Assembly (NCBI RefSeq): GCF_036320965.1
Contig: NC_092240.1
Span: 56,980,552-57,044,551, forward strand
Direction: 5' to 3'
DNA from: Panulirus ornatus
Lineage: Eukaryota; Arthropoda; Malacostraca; Decapoda; Palinuridae
DNA: 64,000 nucleotides
The notes under the pieces are model-generated. The model made no database searches, was not told the DNA's origin, and saw nothing but the letters and a program-made list of their open reading frames with translations. This document shows positions 1 to 10,243 of the stretch, piece after piece. Both the position numbers and the translations under genes were made by a program. Positions within the stretch are counted from its first letter, which is position 1, and every line of letters starts with the position of its first letter.

Positions 1-74
1 CATTACTATTCATGTAAATTACACATGAAATTATGTGTATGTATATGTATGTGTTTGTGACTGTGTATATATAT

Positions 75-3000
75 ACAAGAGGGTGCTGTAGAAGGTGACT
101 AAAGGAGGCAGAGCAGGTGCTGGAAACCATCCCCTCCTTGTATTTCACTTTCTAAAAAGGGAAACAGAAGAAGGAGTCAAGAGGAACTGCTCATCCTCCT
201 CGAAGGCTCAGATTAGAGTGTTTGATTGCGTGTGGATGCAACAAAGATGAGAAGAAAGGAGAAATAGGTAGTATGTTTGAGGAAAAAACATGGATGTTCT
301 GGTTCTGAGTGAAATGCAGCTCAAGGGTAAAAGGGAAGAGTGGTTTGGGAAAGTCTTGGGAGTAAAGTCAGGGTTGGGTGAGAGAAAAAGAGGTAAGGAA
401 GGAGTAGCACTATTCCTGAAGCAGTTGTGGGAGTATGTGATAGAGTGTAAGAAAGTAAAGTCCACATTGATGTGGGTAAAACTGAAAGTGGATGGAGAGA
501 GATGGGTGATTATTGGTGCTTATGCACCTGGTCATAAGAAGAAAGATCATGAGAGGCAAGTGTTTTGGGAGCAGCTGAGTGAGTGTGTCTGCAGCTTTGA
601 TCACGAGACCGGGTTTTAGTGATGGGTAATTTAAATGCAAAGGTGAGAAATGTGGCAGTTGAGGGTATAACTGGTGTACATGGGTATTCAGTGTTGTGAA
701 TGGAAATGGTGAAGAGCTCGTGGATTTGTGTTCTGAAAAAAAAACTGGTGACAGGGAATACCTGGTTTAAAATGAGATATACATAGGTATACGTATGTGA
801 GTAAGAGAGATGGTCAAAACACATTATTGGATTATGTGTTAATTGATAGGCAGGTAAAAAGAGACTTTTGGAGGCGAGGGTGAACATATGCTGAGGTTTT
901 CAAAAAAGAAGAGAGGGGTAAGAGTAAGTAAGCTTGGAAAGAAGAATTGTGTGAGGAAGTACCAGGAGATATTGAGTGCAGAATGGAAAAAGTTGAAAGC
1001 AAATGACATGAGGGAGTGGGTGAGGAATGGGATGTATTAGGGAAGCAGTGATGGCTTGTGCAAAAGATGCATGTGGCATGAGAAAGGTGGGTGGTGGTCA
1101 GATTAGAAAGGGTAGTGAGTGGTGGGGTGAAGAAGTACAGTTGTTAGTGAAAGAGAAAAGAGAAGCTTTTGGATGATTCTCACAAGGAAGGAGTGCATAT
1201 GACTGGGGAGATGTATAAAAGAAAGAGGCAGGACAAGAGAAAGGTGTAAGTGCTGAAAAAAAGGGCAAATGAGAGTTGGGGTGAGAGATCATCATTAAAT
1301 TTTAGTGAGAATAAAAAGATGCTTTGGAAGGAGGTAAATGATTTGCATAAGCCAAGAGAACAAAAGGGAACATCAGTGAAGGGGCAAGTGGGGAAGTAAT
1401 AACAGGTAGTGATGAAGTGAGGAGATGGAGTGAGTATTTTGAAGGTTTGTTGAATGATGATAGAGTGGCAGATATAGGGTGTTTTGTTTGGGGTGGTTTG
1501 CAAACTGAGAGGGGTCAGGGAGAATGGCTTGGTTAAGAGAGATGAGGTAGTGAAAGCTTTGCAGAAGATGAAATCTGGCAAGGCAGAGGGTTTGGATGGC
1601 ACTGCAGTGGAATTTATTATATAAGGGGTTACTGTATTGATGATTGGTTGGTAAGGATATTCAATGTATGTATGGATCAAGGTGAAGTGCCTAAGGATTG
1701 GCGGAATGCATGCATAATGCCCTTGTACAAAGGCAAAGGGGATAAAGGTGAGTGTTCAAACTACAGAGGTATAGTATTCCTGGGAAATTATATGGGAGGA
1801 TACTGATTGAGAGGGTGAAGACATGTACAGAACATCAGACTTGGGAAGAGTACTGTGGTTTCAGAAGTAGGGGATGTGTGAAACAGGTGTGTGCTTTGAA
1901 GAATGTGTGTGGTGTGTGAGAAATACTTAGAAAAACAAGATGGATTTGTATGTAGAATTGATGGATCTGGAAAAGGCATATTAGGGTTGATAGAGATGCT
2001 TTGTGGAAGGTTTTAGAGTATATGATGTGGGAGATAAGTTGCTGGAAGCAGTGAAAAGTTTTCTCCAAGGATGTAAGGCATGAGTATGAATAGGAAGAGA
2101 GGAGAGTGACTATTTCCCAGTGAATGTCGGTCTGCGGCAGGGGTGTGTGATGTCTCCTTGGTTGTTTAATTTGTTTATGGATGGGGTGGTTAAAGAGGTA
2201 ATTGCAAATGTTTTGGAGAGAGGGTCAAATATGCAGTCCATTGGGGATGAGAGGGCCTGGGAAGTGAGTCAGTTGTTGTTTGCTGATAATACAGCTCTAG
2301 TGGCTGATTCGAGTGTGAAACTGCATAAGTTGGTGACTGAGTTTGGAAAAGTATGTGAAACAAAAAATTTAAAAGTAAATGTAAATAAGAGCAAGGGTTG
2401 AGGGACAAGTCAACTGGGATGTAAGTCTGAGTGGAGAAAAACAGGAGGAAGTGAAGTGTTTTAAATATCTGGGAGTGGACTTAGCAGTGGATGGAACCAT
2501 GGAAGCAGAAGTAAGCCACAAGGTGGCAGAGGGGGCGAAGGTTCTGGGAGCAATGAAGAATGTGTGGAAGGAGAGAACATTATCTCAGAGGGCAAAAATG
2601 GGTATGTTTGAATGAATAGTAGTTCCAACAATGTTATATTGTTGTGAGGCATAGGCTACAGATAGTGTTGCGCGGAGGAAGGTGGGTGTGTTGGAAATGA
2701 AATGTTTGAGGATAATACGTGCTGTGAGGTGGTTTAACTGAATAAGTAATGAAAGGGTGAGAGAGATGTGTGGAAATAAAGAGTGTGGTTGAGAGAGCAG
2801 AAGAGGGTGTGTTGAAATGGTTTGGACATATGGAGAGAATGACTGAGGAAAGGCTGACAAAGAGGACATATGTGTCAGAGGTAGAGGGAACAAGGAGAAG
2901 CAGGAGGCCAAACTGGAGGTGGAAGGAGGGAATGGAAAAGATTTCAAGCGATTGGGGCCTGAACATGCAGGAGGGTAAGAGTTGTGCAAGGAATATAGTG

Positions 3001-3426
3001 AACTGGAATGATGTGGTATACAGGGGTCGACAAGCTGTCAATGGCCTGAACCAGAGCATGTGAAGCATCTGGGGTAAACCATGGAAAGGTCTGTGGGGCC
3101 TGGTTGTGTACAGGGAGCTGTGGTTTCGTTGCATTACACATGACAGCTAGAGACTATGTGTGAACAAATGTGGCCTTTTTTGTCTGTTTTCCAGGAATGG
3201 ATGAAGGTAAGTATGATTATGTACATGTTTTTTATGTATATGTCTGTGTATGTGTATGTATATGTATGCATATGTGTCTATGTTGATATGCATATGTATG
3301 TATATGTGCGTGTATGGGTATTTATGTATATGTGTGTATATGAGTGGATGGGCCATTCTTTGTTTCCTGGCGCTACCTAGCTGATGCAGGAAACGGCGAT
3401 CAAGTACAATAAATAAAGAAATAAAT
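75..3426 (+). mobile_element. RTE-like LINE, near full length, old and heavily mutated
   Basis: Seen: the 5' UTR motif (GTAGAAGGTGACTAAAGG, then CATCCCCTCCTTGTATTTCACTTTC) starts near 75. Endonuclease residues follow at 290-619 (LKGKREEWFGKVLGVKSG, GAYAPGHKKKDHERQ), then an eroded linker. RT residues include QGCVMSPWLFNLFMDG and FADNTALVADS (2120-2401), with the C-terminal KWFGHMERMTEERLTKRTYV at 2770-3063. A 3' UTR and a type-B tail (tggcgctacctagctgatgcagg) end in an AATAAA-rich stretch near 3426. Many stops and frameshifts break the single ORF, and the RT catalytic FADD reads FADN. It is one of the oldest copies in the window by damage. Confidence 0.85.
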
Positions 3427-3428
3427 AT

Positions 3429-3807
3429 GTATGGAAGGGTATTGATTGAGAGAATGAAGGCATGTACAGAGCATCAGACTGCAGAAGAGCAGTGTGGTTT
3501 CAGAAGTGGTAGAGGATGTATGGATCAGGTATTTGCTTTGAAAAATGTATGTGAGAAATACTTAGAAAAACAAATGGATCTGTCTGTAGCATTTATGGAT
3601 CTGGAGAAGGCATATGATAGGGTTGACAGAGATGCTTTGTGGAAGGTTTTAACAGTATATGGTGCAGGAGGTAAGTTGCGAGAAGCAGTGAAAAGTTTTT
3701 ACCAAGGATGAAAGGCATGTGTACGGGTAAGAAGAAAGGAGAGTGATTGGTTCCCAGTGAATGTCAGTCTGCAGCAGGGGTGTGTGATGTCCCCATGGTT
3801 GTTTGTT
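3429..3807 (+). mobile_element. RTE-like LINE, internal RT fragment
   Basis: Seen: an open stretch 3427-3711 encodes RT blocks GRVLIERMKACTEHQ, CGFRSGRGCMDQVFALKNV and AFMDLEKAYDRVDRDALWKV, then a stop in KSFYQG* and an eroded continuation to MSPWLF. It lacks the 5' half and everything after the SPWLF motif. It directly follows the tail of the preceding copy and is cut off by an inverted tail fragment, so it was probably truncated by later insertions. Confidence 0.8.
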
Positions 3808-3814
3808 TGAAAAA

Positions 3815-3935
3815 ATCCCTATATATTCATTTTACTTAATTGCTGTTTCCCACATCAGCGAGGTTGCACAAGGAAAACAGACAAAGAATGGCCCAACCAC
3901 CCACATACACACACATATATAAATATATACACATA
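3815..3935 (-). mobile_element. LINE tail fragment, type B, inverted
   Basis: Seen: antisense of the LINE tail (gctgtttcccacatcagcg, aggttgcacaagg, gaatggcccaacca), followed by a CA/TA microsatellite. Only about 120 bp of the 3' end is present, as expected of an extreme 5'-truncated insertion. Confidence 0.6.
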
Positions 3936-4392
3936 CTCCTATGAGTCCACGGGGAAAATGAAACACGAAATGTGGACTCATAGGAACATCTTGATCATGC
4001 GCAAAATTGTGATCCTTTCCAATATACGCACACATAAATGCTCATACACGCACATAAACATACATATAAATTTTGATGTATACATACATATACATACACA
4101 GACATATACATATATACACATGTTGGAAAGGATCGCAATTTGTGCGTGATCAAGACATTCCTATGAGTCCATGGGGAATATGAAACACGATAAGTTCCCA
4201 AGTGCACTTTCATGTAATAATCACATCATCAGGGAAGACACAAGAGAGAAATATAAGTCAGTTGATATACATTGAAGAGACGAAGCTAGGACGCCATTTG
4301 CTAAACATGCAACTGTCCAAGATTGGTCTGTCATGGACAATTGCATGTTTACCAAATGGAGTCCTAGCTTTGTCTCTTCGATGTATATCAAC
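3936..4392. repeat. Foldback (palindromic) repeat, left portion with hairpin centre
   Basis: Seen: two nested inverted repeats. Arms 3971-4024 and 4121-4174 (about 54 bp) flank a CA/TA-rich spacer. Arms 4261-4319 and 4334-4392 (59 bp each, 5 mismatches by my count) flank a 14-bp loop. The sequence between them (4146-4260) recurs inverted at 5897-6002, on the far side of the LINE at 4393-5895. The whole is therefore a long palindromic element, split by a LINE. I see no coding capacity. Foldback-type DNA transposon or MITE is the likeliest class, but I cannot name a family. Confidence 0.65.
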
Positions 4393-5896
4393 TTTTTTTT
4401 TTTTTCTTTTTTTTTTTTAATACTTTGTCGCTGTCTCCCGCGTCTGCGAGGTAGCGCAAGGAAACAGACGAAAGAAATGGCCCAACCCACCCCCATACAC
4501 ATGTACATACATACGTCCACACACGCAAATATACATACCTACACAGCTTTCCATGGTTTACCCCAGACGCTTCACATGCCTTGATTCAATCCACTGACAG
4601 CACGTCAACCCTGGTATACCACATCGCTCCAATTCACTCTATTCCTTGCCCTCCTTTCACCCTCCTGCATGTTCAGGCCCCGATCACACAAAATCTTTTT
4701 CACTCCATCTTTCCACCTCCAATTTGGTCTCCCTCTTCTCCTCGTTCCCTCCACCTCCGACACATATATCCTCTTGGTCAATCTTTCCTCACTCATCCTC
4801 TCCATGTGCCTAAACCACTTCAAAACACCCTCTTCTGCTCTCTCAACCACGCTCTTTTTATTTCCACACATCTCTCTTACCCTTACGTTACTCACTCGAT
4901 CAAACCACCTCACACCACACATTGTCCTCAAACATCTCATTTCCAGCACATCCATCCTCCTGCGCACAACTCTATCCATAGCCCACGCCTCGCAACCATA
5001 CAACATTGTTGGAACCACTATTCCTTCAAACATACCCATTTTTGCTTTCCGAGATAATGTTCTCGACTTCCACACATTCTTCAAGGCCCCCAGGATTTTC
5101 GCCCCCTCCCCCACCCTATGATCCACTTCCGCTTCCATGGTTCCATCCGCTGCCAGATCCACTCCCAGATATCTAAAACACTTCACTTCCTCCAGTCCCT
5201 CTCCATTCAAACTCACCTCCCAATTGACTTGACCCTCAACCCTACTGTACCTAATAACCTTGCTCTTATTCACATTTACTCTTAACTTTCTTCTTCCACA
5301 CACTTTACCAAACTCAGTCACCAGCTTCTGCAGTTTCTCACATGAATCAGCCACCAGTGCTGTATCATCAGCGAACAACAACTGACTCACTTCCCAAGCT
5401 CTCTCACCCCCAACAGACTTCATACTTGCCCCTCTTTCCAAAACTCTTGCATTTACCTCCCTAACAACCCCATCCATAAACAAATTAAACAACCATGGAG
5501 ACATCACACACCCCTGCCGCAAACCTACATTCACTGAGAACCAATCACTTTCCTCTCTTCCTACACGTACACATGCCTTACATCCTCGATAAAAACTTTT
5601 CACTGCTTCTAACAACTTTCCTCCCACACCATATATTCTTAATACCTTCCACAGAACATCTCTATCAACTCTATCATATGCCTTCTCCAGATCCATAAAT
5701 GCTACATACAAATCCATTTGCTTTTCTAAGTATTTCTCACATACATTCTTCAAAGCAAACACCTGATCCACACATCCTCTACCACTTCTGAAACCACACT
5801 GCTCTTCCCCAATCTGATGCTCTGTACATGCCTTCACCCTCTCAATCAATACCCTCCCATATAATTTACCAGGAATACTCAACAAACTTATACCTC
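4393..5896 (-). mobile_element. RTE-like LINE, 5'-truncated, young short-tail subfamily
   Basis: Seen: the 3' end at the left is a poly-T run (4393-4418, one C) followed by the antisense tail. The 3' UTR is short: CCATGGAAAG joins directly to CTGTGTAGGTATGTATATTTGCG, lacking the roughly 250-bp block found in other copies. The coding part stays open from 5885 to 4605. The 5' truncation falls in the RT just upstream of LLSIPGKLYGR. It interrupts the foldback element at 3936-6002, so it inserted later than that element. Low damage makes it one of the youngest copies here. Confidence 0.85.
4605..5885 (-). pseudogene. Truncated reverse transcriptase ORF of the LINE at 4393-5896
   Basis: Seen: 426 residues open, starting inside RT (LLSIPGKLYGRVLIERVK), with CGFRSGRGCVDQ, AFMDLEKAYDRVDR, LRQGCVMSPWLFNLFMDG, the catalytic FADDTALVADS, the RYLGVDLAADGT block, a C-terminal YGCEAWAMDRVV, MRCLRTMCGVRWFDR and GRPNWRWKDGVKKIL, ending DVVYQG. 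The endonuclease, linker and first RT blocks are missing, so it cannot make a working protein. The apparent Met start is internal to the RT and is not a native start. The residues match the RT at 28607-30508 almost throughout, which groups the two copies. Confidence 0.85.
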
Positions 5897-6002
5897 TGAC
5901 TGTTATATTTCTCTCGTGTCTCCTCGGATGATGTGATTATTACATGAAAGTACACTTGGGAACTTATCGTGTTTCATTTTCCCAATGGACTCACAGGAAT
6001 AT
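5897..6002. repeat. Foldback repeat, right outer arm
   Basis: Seen: gatgatgtgattattacatg, then aagtacacttgggaacttat and tcgtgtttcattttcccaat, the reverse complement (with mismatches) of 4146-4260. It restores the outer arm of the palindrome that begins at 3936. Confidence 0.65.
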
Positions 6003-6095
6003 ACACATGTACATATTCATACTTGCTGCCTTCATCCATTCCTATCACAGCCCCGCCACACATAATAGCATCCCCCTCCAGCGAGGTAGCACCAC
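6003..6095 (-). mobile_element. LINE 3' UTR scrap, inverted
   Basis: Seen: acatgtacatattcatactt, gctgccttcatccattcct and a degraded gcgaggtagcacc, antisense of the middle 3' UTR. There is no coding sequence. It adjoins the right arm of the foldback element. Confidence 0.5.
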
Positions 6096-6186
6096 TGTGT
6101 TTGTATATGAAATTGTAAAGCAGCAAATCTCAGTATAGCACTACATTATCATCTGTGTAAAGCTGTGCTTCATACTTTGCGGAAAG

Positions 6187-6240
6187 TGTCTGTCTGATGG
6201 GAGTTCCTAGAGGGAATGGGCAGCAGAGATATAGGTAGAT
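6187..6240. repeat. Short dispersed repeat shared with 43110-43160
   Basis: Seen: gggagttcctagagggaatg then ggcagcagagat, close to gggagttcctaaaaggaaca then ggcatcagagatgtg at 43119-43155. It lies just upstream of a diverged LINE fragment. It may be the end of the unidentified repeat at 42945-43160. Confidence 0.35.
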
Positions 6241-6284
6241 CGAACAGCAAGCTTATTAGGCTCAGCAGTGTAAAGAAACAAGTT

Positions 6285-7076
6285 ATTTGAAATGTGAGTT
6301 TGAAAGGAGAGATCTTGGAGGAAGCGGAGTTTTTCAATACCTGGGAGTGGATACAGCAACAAATGGAACAGTGGGAGTTGAAGCAAATTATATGGTGGGT
6401 GAGGGGAAAAGTCATGGGCACACTGAGGAATGTATGGAAAGAGAGGTCACTGTCTTTACAGGCAAAGATGGGTATGCTTGATGGTATAGTAATCCTGTTG
6501 GTACTGCATGGATATGAGGCATGGGTCTTAGACAAAACTGTAGAGGATAATGTGAATGTGCAAGAAATTAAAAGTCTGAGGACAGTCTTTGCATGTGATG
6601 AGGGTGATCAAATACGAAATAATAGGATACAAAAGAGGTGTGGTAGTAAGAGATGTATGCAAAAGAGAGATGAGCATGCTTAAATGGTTTGGACATATGG
6701 AGAGGATTAGTGAAGAAAGGATGACCAAGAGGGCATACATATCAAAAGTGGAAGAAGAGAGGAACAAGGACAAACCATGGAAGAAGTGGAGGGATAGAGT
6801 GAAAGTTGCTTTAAAGGACACACAAAGTGCAAAACCTGCAAGGGATAAAGTAACTAGTGTGATACTGTTTATAGGGGAAGACATGCTATCAATGGGCTGA
6901 ACCAGGACATTGGAAATGGTTGAGGGAATCATGGAAAGGTCTGTGGATGGGGGTTCTAGTTTTGGTGCACAATACATAGCAGCTAGAAAGTGGATGTCAG
7001 CAAATGAGCCTATTTCTTCACTTGTTCCTGGCACTAAGTCACTAACACGGGAAATGGCAAGCATTAAAAAAAAAAA
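6285..7076 (+). mobile_element. RTE-like LINE, diverged 3' part
   Basis: Seen: fragments of the RT C-terminal part in three frames (VFQYLGVDTATNGT, LHGYEAWVLDKTVEDN, MLKWFGHMERISEERMTKRAYISKVEEE), then the 3' UTR (CATGGAAAGGTCTGTGG) and a tail ending in a poly-A stretch near 7062-7070. Substitutions are frequent relative to the other copies, for example GYEAW for GCEAW, so this is an old insertion or a separate subfamily. Confidence 0.75.
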
Positions 7077-7748
7077 TTTCAAATGTTTTGAACCAAAGGG
7101 ATGCTCATGAACCAAGTTAACCCAAAAGTAGTGAGAAATAAAAGGAGTTTTTGAATTAAATTTTGAAGACATTCAAATTTTGGAAGTTTTATCTGTATTG
7201 TAATACAACAGAATCAAGATATTTGGTGAGTGCTACATGCATGCCCTGCCTCAAGGAAAATACTAACTTAAGTTCTCTGACTAGAAACAGAAAAATGTCT
7301 TAAGGGATAATTCTACTCTCAAAAAGGATCTCAATTTTATGACTTATAGGCTGAACTCTTTTCTACTAATATCTAAAATTTGTACTAAAGAGATCTACTT
7401 GCTTGAATTCTACCATGTAACTGGTGTTATGTAGAGCTTTTCAACAAACAATATTAATAATACCATTATCTCTCACCTTACAAGTTCTACTCAGAGTAAG
7501 GCAAACTCTATAAATCTTTATTAAACATTAATTGTTAACGAATAACCAATATCACAAGATATAGCAGTAATACTGAGCACCGTAGAACAAAAGTCCATGG
7601 TTGGAAAAATATATTCATTAATGCTGAGGAAAAAATAAATTCACAGATCAGGTGGAAACTTTAAGAAAAGTTTGACATTATAATAAGCAATATAAAATAT
7701 CTTTCCAAGAAATCATAGTTGTTAGCCATGAACATGACTACAGCATAC
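7077..7748. other. Intronic, nothing recognised
   Basis: AT-rich sequence with stops in all frames and no similarity to the repeats in this window. It ends at the donor of the exon at 7749-7820. Confidence 0.5.
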
Positions 7749-7820
7749 CTGGTTGTGTGTAAGTACTTGGCCCTCCATTTGTGCCAGCTGCTGCTCAACA
7801 GGATCCAAACCTTCTACAAC
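7749..7820 (-). CDS. Internal coding exon of the same host protein (most 3' exon seen)
   Basis: Seen: acceptor TGATTTTACAG, 72 nt open (24 codons), donor GTATGC. Both ends are phase 0, matching the phase-0 end of exon 23456-23571 across a 15,635-bp intron. It encodes VVEGLDPVEQQLAQ, continuing to the end in THNQ. Like the exon at 38952-39174 it begins with Val-Val directly after the acceptor. The short symmetric exon could be alternatively spliced without changing frame (inference). The next exon would lie below coordinate 7743 or outside the window; I found no convincing candidate in 1-7743, which is mostly LINE sequence. Confidence 0.7.
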
Positions 7821-10243
7821 CTGTAAAATCATAATTGGCAAATAGTCTTCATAAATAAATATACAATGACAAATTGATCTAATAACAATGAAAAAATTTA
7901 ACACATCTTCAGAGCCTGACATATTTTAGGCTCTTGAGTTAAAAGTACCTTGTAAATCTGACAGAATATAAATGTCTTATGTAGTAATGTAGTAATTAAT
8001 GTAGTAAAAAAAAAAAAAACTTCTTTACTGGAGGCAAAGCCCAAGGAGCATCAAAAAAAGCACTTCCTCATTTTTTCTTTTCTAACCTTTTCATCTCCAA
8101 GATGGGGGTACGGTATTCATCTGGAATTTGCTTCCTTCAATTATCTTTGAAGATGGTTTATGCTCATTTACAAACACTCAGCAACCATAAAGCAACAAGC
8201 CCTTCCCTGTGGTGTCAATAGTATGGAGTGTAGGGAGTGTATCATGAGGAAAGACCCATTACTAACTACTCACTGGAGTATGTGCCTCAAGCCTGTTCCA
8301 GTAAGGGCTCATGAAACAGGTTGTGCAGGATGAAAACTATTTCTTTACCCAGCACTATAAGCAAATGAGAGAGCATTTCCTTGATGAAGGGTTAAAACAG
8401 TTTTACTCACTGAAGTGGGATGTATCCATTAAGGTTCACCCTATTCAACCATCAGAATACATACTAAGCCTGGAGATGCTTGTTCACAAGGGCTTTACAA
8501 TAATGCTCAAGGGGACTTTACAATCATACTGTACTATGCCTAAATGCATGATGTCATAGTGGATAGGTGATGTAGCGAGGTGCATAAAGCTACACCATTT
8601 AGTGATTCACTAAGGCACCTAGTGATTGCCAGCATCTGCCTCAGAGCTGTTACTGTTACAAATTTTCCCTTGATGATATGGCAACAAATTTAACCCTCAG
8701 TCCAACTATTGTTTCATGGGATACTTCAGCAGAACGGTATTCATACCTGATGACCTATGTGTGTCAAATCTGTTCTAATCATCAATGGCTCCACAGGTAC
8801 TTTCCTAGCCATGGGTGTCTGTAGATTTTCCTTGCTGAACCACCATTCCATATCTTTTAAAAACTCTCACTGGAAATAACAAAATACACACCTTTCTCTT
8901 ACCCAAAAAAGAACTGAAGCAGGATAGCATGTCTAACCAATGAAACTTGGATTCCCCGCCCTTTTCACCGACCTGCAGGGATTAGGCTAGAAATCGCAGT
9001 ACTATGAATACTCCCCAAGATGTAAATGAGGCTATGACCAAAAATAATCTATAACAACTTTCAAAAACAATTTCAGGTTAGTGATGAAAAGGAACAGAGG
9101 TTAAGACAACACCTATTTTAGGAGTAGTTTTAGCTGACAACAAGAACCTATAAACCTGCTTGTTCAGCTGAATAGTGGCTTATTATCACTACCATATCCA
9201 ACAACAAAGGTGCCATAACCCACCTTTCACATAGCCTTCCCTTGCAAGACCAACCACATCATTCAAGAGCCATTCTTATGATGTAAAAGAGTTGGTCTCA
9301 AAACCTTGTTTTTTGGAGGCATTTCTTTCTACGAGTATGAGTCTTCAATTCTACCAGAATGAGGTGGGTCTTAGAAACACATACATGCAAGGTGGCTTAT
9401 CACTCATGCACAACTGCACGTTGGAACACTTCTCAGGGGGTTTCCCAGTTCCTTTGTGGGCCCTCCTCTGTTAGTAACATAAATGAATCAATCATTTTGT
9501 ACCTGACCAGGTGATATACATCATCTTTTATGAAAGTCACTATCTGGATATTGAGGCCTTCTTTTACAAGAAAGATTCTATATCAAACTCAGTCAACAAA
9601 AAAGTACTCTTTCTCTGTAGTTTTCATGTTTAATATGAGCACGCTTCATAAGATTTGCCTGTTCTTCAAGGGTTCAAACTGTGGTAAAAGGCACTGCTCA
9701 AACAGCATCCCCACAGACTTGTCCAAAAACTTGTCTAAAACACTACAGGAAGAACTGTGCTACCCATAATCTAAAGTTCACAATACTAAGAAAAGTTCTG
9801 GTATTTGTCACAAGAAACCAAGATGTGGTGCAGACCAAAAAGAAGGGAAGAGACTTTTGAAGGATCACAAGGCATTCCGTCAGACAGACATTAACTGGTT
9901 TCCCTATTGCAATAACATAATATAAATATAATGCAAATGTAATGTAGAGGCGTGTTCAAAATGCCACAAGCAACTCTTTCACATAAAGGTGTAACTTGCA
10001 GAAAATATATCAGTCTAGCTCATCCTCCACTACTGCAGCCTCGTAACCCCTAAATAAACTAGACAGGTACTGGACAAAATACTAAAGAATGTGGCAAGTT
10101 TAAAGTAACCAAGCATCTATGCTTGAAACATACTGAATCCTTTAACTTTGAACTATAATTATATGAGTCATTAATTCAGCATCTTTAAGAAATCTTGGTC
10201 ATTCTGGGGAATTGTACTGAACTCTAGGGACTTTCCATTTTGT
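7821..10243. other. Intronic, largely unique sequence
   Basis: About 2.4 kb without LINE homology. A poly-A run lies at 8008-8020. An 82-codon open stretch on the plus strand (8311-8559, MKQVVQDENYFFTQHYKQM...) has no splice context and no recognisable family, so I do not call it a gene. No RNA gene or transposon motif was recognised. Confidence 0.5.

Noticed and set aside
3147..3380. Open frames rich in alternating Tyr/Val/Ile/Met/Cys
   Set aside because: They are translations of TG/TA microsatellite in LINE 3' UTRs; the same pattern recurs at 32889, 37610 and 50076.
8311..8559. 82-codon open stretch, MKQVVQDENYFFTQHYKQM...
   Set aside because: No recognised family, no splice signals linking it to the host exons, and on the opposite strand from them; could be chance.
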